Assembly: GCA_038894275.1 (NCBI GenBank)
Contig: JAWAPU010000010.1
Span: forward strand, 1-14,977
Reading direction: 5' to 3'
Source: JAWAPU01 sp038894275
GTDB lineage: Archaea; Nanobdellota; Nanobdellia; UBA10117
DNA: 14,977 nucleotides
The notes beneath the pieces were generated by a model that was not told the DNA's origin, did no database searches, and saw nothing but the letters and a program-made list of their open reading frames with translations. Within the stretch, counting starts at the first letter, position 1, and each line of letters opens with the position of its first letter. A program made the translations under genes and the position numbers. This document shows positions 12,295 through 14,977 of this stretch, in pieces.

Positions 12295-13686
12295 ATGTTA
12301 AAAGTGTATAATACTTTAACAAGGAAAAAAGAAGTTCTCAGAGCAAATAAAAATAAAAGATTGAATATGTTTGTCTGCGGACCAACTGTTTACGATCACG
12401 CACATATTGGGCACGCAAGATCTTATATAATATATGACACCTTTGTTAAATATTTAAGATATAAAAAATTTAACATAACTTATTTACAAAATATTACAGA
12501 TATTGACGATAAAATAATAAATAGAGCAAAAGAGCTAAATAAAGATCCTTTAGAATTGGCAAGAGAATTTGAAAAATCCTATTTGGAAGATATGCGTTCT
12601 TTAAACGTTAATTCTGTAGATATTTATGCACGAGCTTCTGAACATATTCAAGAAATAATTTCTCAAATACAAAGATTATTAGAAAAAGGTTTTGCATACG
12701 TTGCAGAAGATGGCGTTTGGTTTGAAGTTAGCAAATTTAGTGATTATGGAAAATTATCAAAGCAAAATATAGAAGAGCTTAAGAAACATAGAATAGAGCC
12801 TTCTCCTTATAAAAAGTCTCCTAATGATTTTAGTTTGTGGAAAGCTCAAAAACCCGGAGAACCCTTTTGGGATTCTCCTTGGGGAAAAGGAAGACCCGGA
12901 TGGCATATAGAAGATACTGCAATAGCAGAAAAATATTTTGGTGTCCAATACGATATTCACGGCGGCGGTGAAGATTTGATTTTTCCGCATCACGAAGCAG
13001 AAATAGCACAAATGGAAGCACTTTCAGGAAAAAGTCCTATGGTGCGTTATTGGTTACATAATGGTTTCCTTTTAGTAAACGGAGAGAAAATGTCTAAGTC
13101 TTTGAAAAACTTTGTTACAATTAAAGATGCATTAAAAGAATGGCCTGCTCCAATACTTAGACTATTTTTCTTAAGCACACATTATAGAGCTCCTGTAAAT
13201 TATTCCACAAATGCTCTTGAAAATGCGAAAAAAAATTATCAAAAAATTGAAGCATTTATTTTTAGACTATTAACTTATAAAAATAAAATTTCTAAAGAAA
13301 ACGTTTCGCTTTGGATAAAAGAGTTTTCTAAAAATTTTACTGCTGCTTTAGATGACGATTTTAATACAGCACAAGCATTAGCCGAAATTCATAATTTTAT
13401 AAAAAAAGTAAATATTGCTTTAGATGAAAAGAAAATAGACGAAAAAGATGCGAGAAAAATTTATCGAGCCTTGCTTAAAATAGATAAAATTTTTTCTCTA
13501 AATTTTGATAAAATAAAAGTACCAAAGCTTTCAAAAATTCATTTAGACCTTATTAAAGAGCGTGAAGAAGCAAGAGCAAGAAAAGATTATCAAAAAGCAG
13601 ATAGAATTCGAGAAGAACTTAAGAAAAAAGGAATTTTACTTGAAGATACGGAATTTGGAGTAATTTGGAAACTATTAAAAAGCTAA
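12295..13686 (+). CDS. cysS: Cysteinyl-tRNA synthetase
   Basis: This class I synthetase attaches cysteine to tRNA-Cys, the tRNA encoded immediately upstream. The 463-residue length is typical. The HIGH motif is at residues 37-40 (HAHIGHAR) and KMSKS at 265-269 (GEKMSKSLKN). Zinc ligands map as Cys28 (FVCGP), His232 and Glu236 (FPHHEAEIAQ). The fourth, Cys209 in E. coli, aligns with Asp207 in WHIEDTA. The zinc normally binds the substrate thiol, so this replacement is at the heart of amino-acid recognition. The C-terminal DALR-like helices and KADRIREELKKKGILLED end are complete. The ATG at 12295 is five bases after the tRNA discriminator base. There is no room for a separate promoter or a Shine-Dalgarno sequence, so the gene must be co-transcribed with the tRNA and translated after a very short leader. 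Confidence 0.96.
   Translation: MLKVYNTLTRKKEVLRANKNKRLNMFVCGPTVYDHAHIGHARSYIIYDTFVKYLRYKKFNITYLQNITDIDDKIINRAKELNKDPLELAREFEKSYLEDMRSLNVNSVDIYARASEHIQEIISQIQRLLEKGFAYVAEDGVWFEVSKFSDYGKLSKQNIEELKKHRIEPSPYKKSPNDFSLWKAQKPGEPFWDSPWGKGRPGWHIEDTAIAEKYFGVQYDIHGGGEDLIFPHHEAEIAQMEALSGKSPMVRYWLHNGFLLVNGEKMSKSLKNFVTIKDALKEWPAPILRLFFLSTHYRAPVNYSTNALENAKKNYQKIEAFIFRLLTYKNKISKENVSLWIKEFSKNFTAALDDDFNTAQALAEIHNFIKKVNIALDEKKIDEKDARKIYRALLKIDKIFSLNFDKIKVPKLSKIHLDLIKEREEARARKDYQKADRIREELKKKGILLEDTEFGVIWKLLKS
13673..13682 (+). promoter_or_regulatory. TATA-like box of the zinc-finger gene
   Basis: TATTAAAAAG near the end of cysS is centred about 26 bp before the ATG at 13703, matching the spacing seen at other genes in the window. 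Read-through from cysS (16-bp gap) is an alternative. Confidence 0.4.
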
Positions 13687-13702
13687 AATTAGATTTAATT
13701 CT

Positions 13703-13864
13703 ATGCATGGGCCACATTCTGGAAGGACTGGAACTTGTGTCTATTGCGGGAAATTGTCAATTGCCGCGTGTTCATTATGCGGCGCACTAGTTTGTAAAGA
13801 GCACTATCATAAAGCAACTGGTTTATGTATTGCTTGTTTAAGTGGAAGAAAAGCCAAAAGTTAA
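13703..13864 (+). CDS. 53-residue zinc-finger protein
   Basis: A short frame from ATG 13703 to TAA 13862-13864 begins MHGPHSGRTGTCVYCGK. It contains four zinc-knuckle-like elements: CVYC (12-15), CSLC (23-26), CKEHYH (31-36) and CIAC (42-45). Eight or so Cys/His ligands in about 35 residues suggest two zinc ions in a cross-braced arrangement, comparable to HIT- or B-box-type fingers. The tail GRKAKS is basic. I recall similar small archaeal proteins with an N-terminal H-S-G-R-T-G-T-C pattern annotated only as hypothetical zinc fingers, but I cannot name the family. It is probably a binding module for RNA, DNA or protein. It sits between cysS (16 bp) and the convergent pmbA/tldE gene (5 bp). 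The dense ligand pattern makes a chance ORF very unlikely. Confidence 0.85.
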   Translation: MHGPHSGRTGTCVYCGKLSIAACSLCGALVCKEHYHKATGLCIACLSGRKAKS

Positions 13865-13869
13865 TTATT

Positions 13870-14977
13870 TTAAACAGGTTTCGTTATATTCAAATTATCG
13901 ACTAAAACATGAGGAGTCCATGTTGGAGTTTCTACTTCCCAACTACGTATTTGTTTAATATCTGACGCTAAGTCTGAGATATTTTTTAATAAATTGGGCA
14001 TATTGTCGGATATTCGTAAATTTTTAATGGATGTTTTAAGTTCACCGTTTTCTATTATAAATGCAGCATCGCGCGGAATTGTGGAAAATTCTCCTGAAGT
14101 ATAATTTTGAAATCTGGTATACCACAAATTTGTAATGTAAATTCCATTTTTAATATCTGATAGTAATTCTTCAAAAGATTTTTTGCTTGGCGCTAAATAG
14201 ATATTTGTTGGCCGAGGGGAAAGTAACCCTGCATTTCCCGTGCTTTTCGTTTTATATTTTCTAGCATATGACGTGTTATATAAATATGTTTTGAAAATTC
14301 CTTTTTCAATTATAGGCGTGTTTTGAGTGGGCACACCTTCAGCATCAAATAAAGATGAACCCAAACCGTTTTTTAAAATGCCATTGTCGTAAATATTTAT
14401 AAATTCTGGAGATATCTGTTTACCAATACAATTAGTAAACCAGGAAGCTCCGTTTTCCACATCAAAAATCGAAGCTGCATGACCTATTCTTTCTAATAAA
14501 ACTGCAAAAGCAAGCGGATGAAATAAAATAGTATATTTTCCAGGTTTTATTTCTACAGGATTAGCAGATTTTTTAGCAAATTCTCCAGCCTCTAATCCTG
14601 CTTTATCTGGTTCAAAGTCTTTTAAATTTCTAGAAACACAAACAGAATGTCCGCTAGCGTTTTTATCTAAAAAAGCTCTGATAGAAAAATACGCCGCGGT
14701 TTCTTTTTCTTTAGCTTTTACATTTTTTGACGTAAATAGATAATTTTCCGAATTACTTAAATGTAAAATACCGCTGACTCTTTTTGCATTTTTGAGCGCC
14801 GCATCTATACTTAAATTTGCTAATTCTAAGAGGTCTTTTTCTTTAATTTGTGCGATTTTTTTATCAAATAGATTTATTTTTTTGTACTTAAAAGGACCTT
14901 CCGCAATTCCAAAAAAATCTTCTTTTGGTTCTACCTGCTTTTCAAAAATATTTATATCTTCTATACATTTATTAGCA
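13870..14977 (-). CDS. PmbA/TldE-family protein, 5' end beyond window
   Basis: TldD and PmbA/TldE act as a heterodimeric metalloprotease that processes peptides in bacteria and archaea; the PmbA/TldE side usually lacks the metal-binding HExxxH. The frame is open from the stop at 13870-13872 to the window end, about 368 residues. The ATG/GTG near 14460 is internal: codons upstream read DAAL, SENYLFTSKNVKAKEKE, ASGHSVCVSR, EAGEFAKKSANP and GKYTILFHPLAFAVLL without a break. The C-terminal domain has the family marks NGLGSSLFDAEGVPTQ, KTYLYNTSYARK, STGNAGL, GIYITNLWYTRFQNYTSGEFS and AAFIIENGE. No HExxxH is seen in the part visible; FHPLAFAVLLERIGHAA occupies that place, which favours TldE. A tldD partner would be expected further right on the same strand. 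The gene is convergent with the zinc-finger gene, 5 bp apart. Confidence 0.9.
   Translation of the reverse strand, partial: ANKCIEDINIFEKQVEPKEDFFGIAEGPFKYKKINLFDKKIAQIKEKDLLELANLSIDAALKNAKRVSGILHLSNSENYLFTSKNVKAKEKETAAYFSIRAFLDKNASGHSVCVSRNLKDFEPDKAGLEAGEFAKKSANPVEIKPGKYTILFHPLAFAVLLERIGHAASIFDVENGASWFTNCIGKQISPEFINIYDNGILKNGLGSSLFDAEGVPTQNTPIIEKGIFKTYLYNTSYARKYKTKSTGNAGLLSPRPTNIYLAPSKKSFEELLSDIKNGIYITNLWYTRFQNYTSGEFSTIPRDAAFIIENGELKTSIKNLRISDNMPNLLKNISDLASDIKQIRSWEVETPTWTPHVLVDNLNITKPV

Noticed and set aside
13870..14460. A complete 196-residue gene starting at 14460
   Set aside because: The start would be an internal GTG. The same frame continues without a stop to the window edge with PmbA/TldE-like sequence, so the gene is longer and truncated by the window.
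1..14977. CRISPR array, insertion sequence, intein or prophage
   Set aside because: I saw no spaced direct repeats, transposase motifs, terminal inverted repeats or phage structural genes, and polB is uninterrupted at its motifs.

Overview
The window looks like a piece of an AT-rich archaeal chromosome. It encodes a double-ring Cdc48/VAT ATPase, RadB, an archaeal-type topoisomerase IA with C-terminal zinc modules, a Pfu-like family B DNA polymerase, a type II methionine aminopeptidase, RtcA, a PmbA/TldE protein and a tRNA-Cys without an encoded CCA. Genes are compact, spacers are short, proteins are Lys/Ile-rich, and TTTAAA-like TATA boxes sit about 24-27 bp upstream of start codons, so many mRNAs are probably leaderless. 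A small-genome (DPANN-like) archaeon is my best guess, from style only; no rRNA or marker search backs it.

Layout. Positions 1-959 (minus) hold rtcA, running off the left edge and carrying an apparent frameshift. It is divergent from a plus-strand cluster: serS (992-2266), a calcineurin-like phosphoesterase (2293-2886) and topA (2889-4919). topA converges with and overlaps radB (minus, 4906-5622). radB is divergent from a small basic protein gene (5667-5921), followed by cdc48 (5944-8217). Next comes a pair joined by a one-base stop/start overlap: a predicted histone-fold/coiled-coil protein (8253-8654) and DNA polymerase B (8654-10972). Then come map (11008-11892), a convergent 33-residue very acidic microprotein (minus, 11906-12007), an AT-rich spacer, tRNA-Cys (12219-12289), cysS (12295-13686), a 53-residue zinc-finger protein (13703-13864) and a convergent pmbA/tldE gene (minus, 13870 to beyond the right edge).

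How it works together. Most of the content is core information processing: replication and repair (topA, radB, polB and its putative histone-fold partner), aminoacylation (serS, cysS with its own tRNA), RNA end chemistry (rtcA), protein maturation (map) and protein unfolding (cdc48). No transposon, CRISPR array, prophage or defence island is visible.

The points most worth following are: (i) tRNA-Cys lying five bases ahead of the cysS start, so that 3'-end processing of the tRNA could release a nearly leaderless cysS mRNA; (ii) the histone-fold gene translationally coupled to polB, recalling the histone-fold subunits of eukaryotic Pol epsilon; (iii) the rtcA frame break that separates the catalytic histidine from the rest of the enzyme; (iv) an Asp replacing a zinc-ligand Cys in CysRS; (v) an unusual elbow in the tRNA-Cys; and (vi) two short genes (acidic microprotein, zinc finger) that a length-based ORF cut-off would miss.
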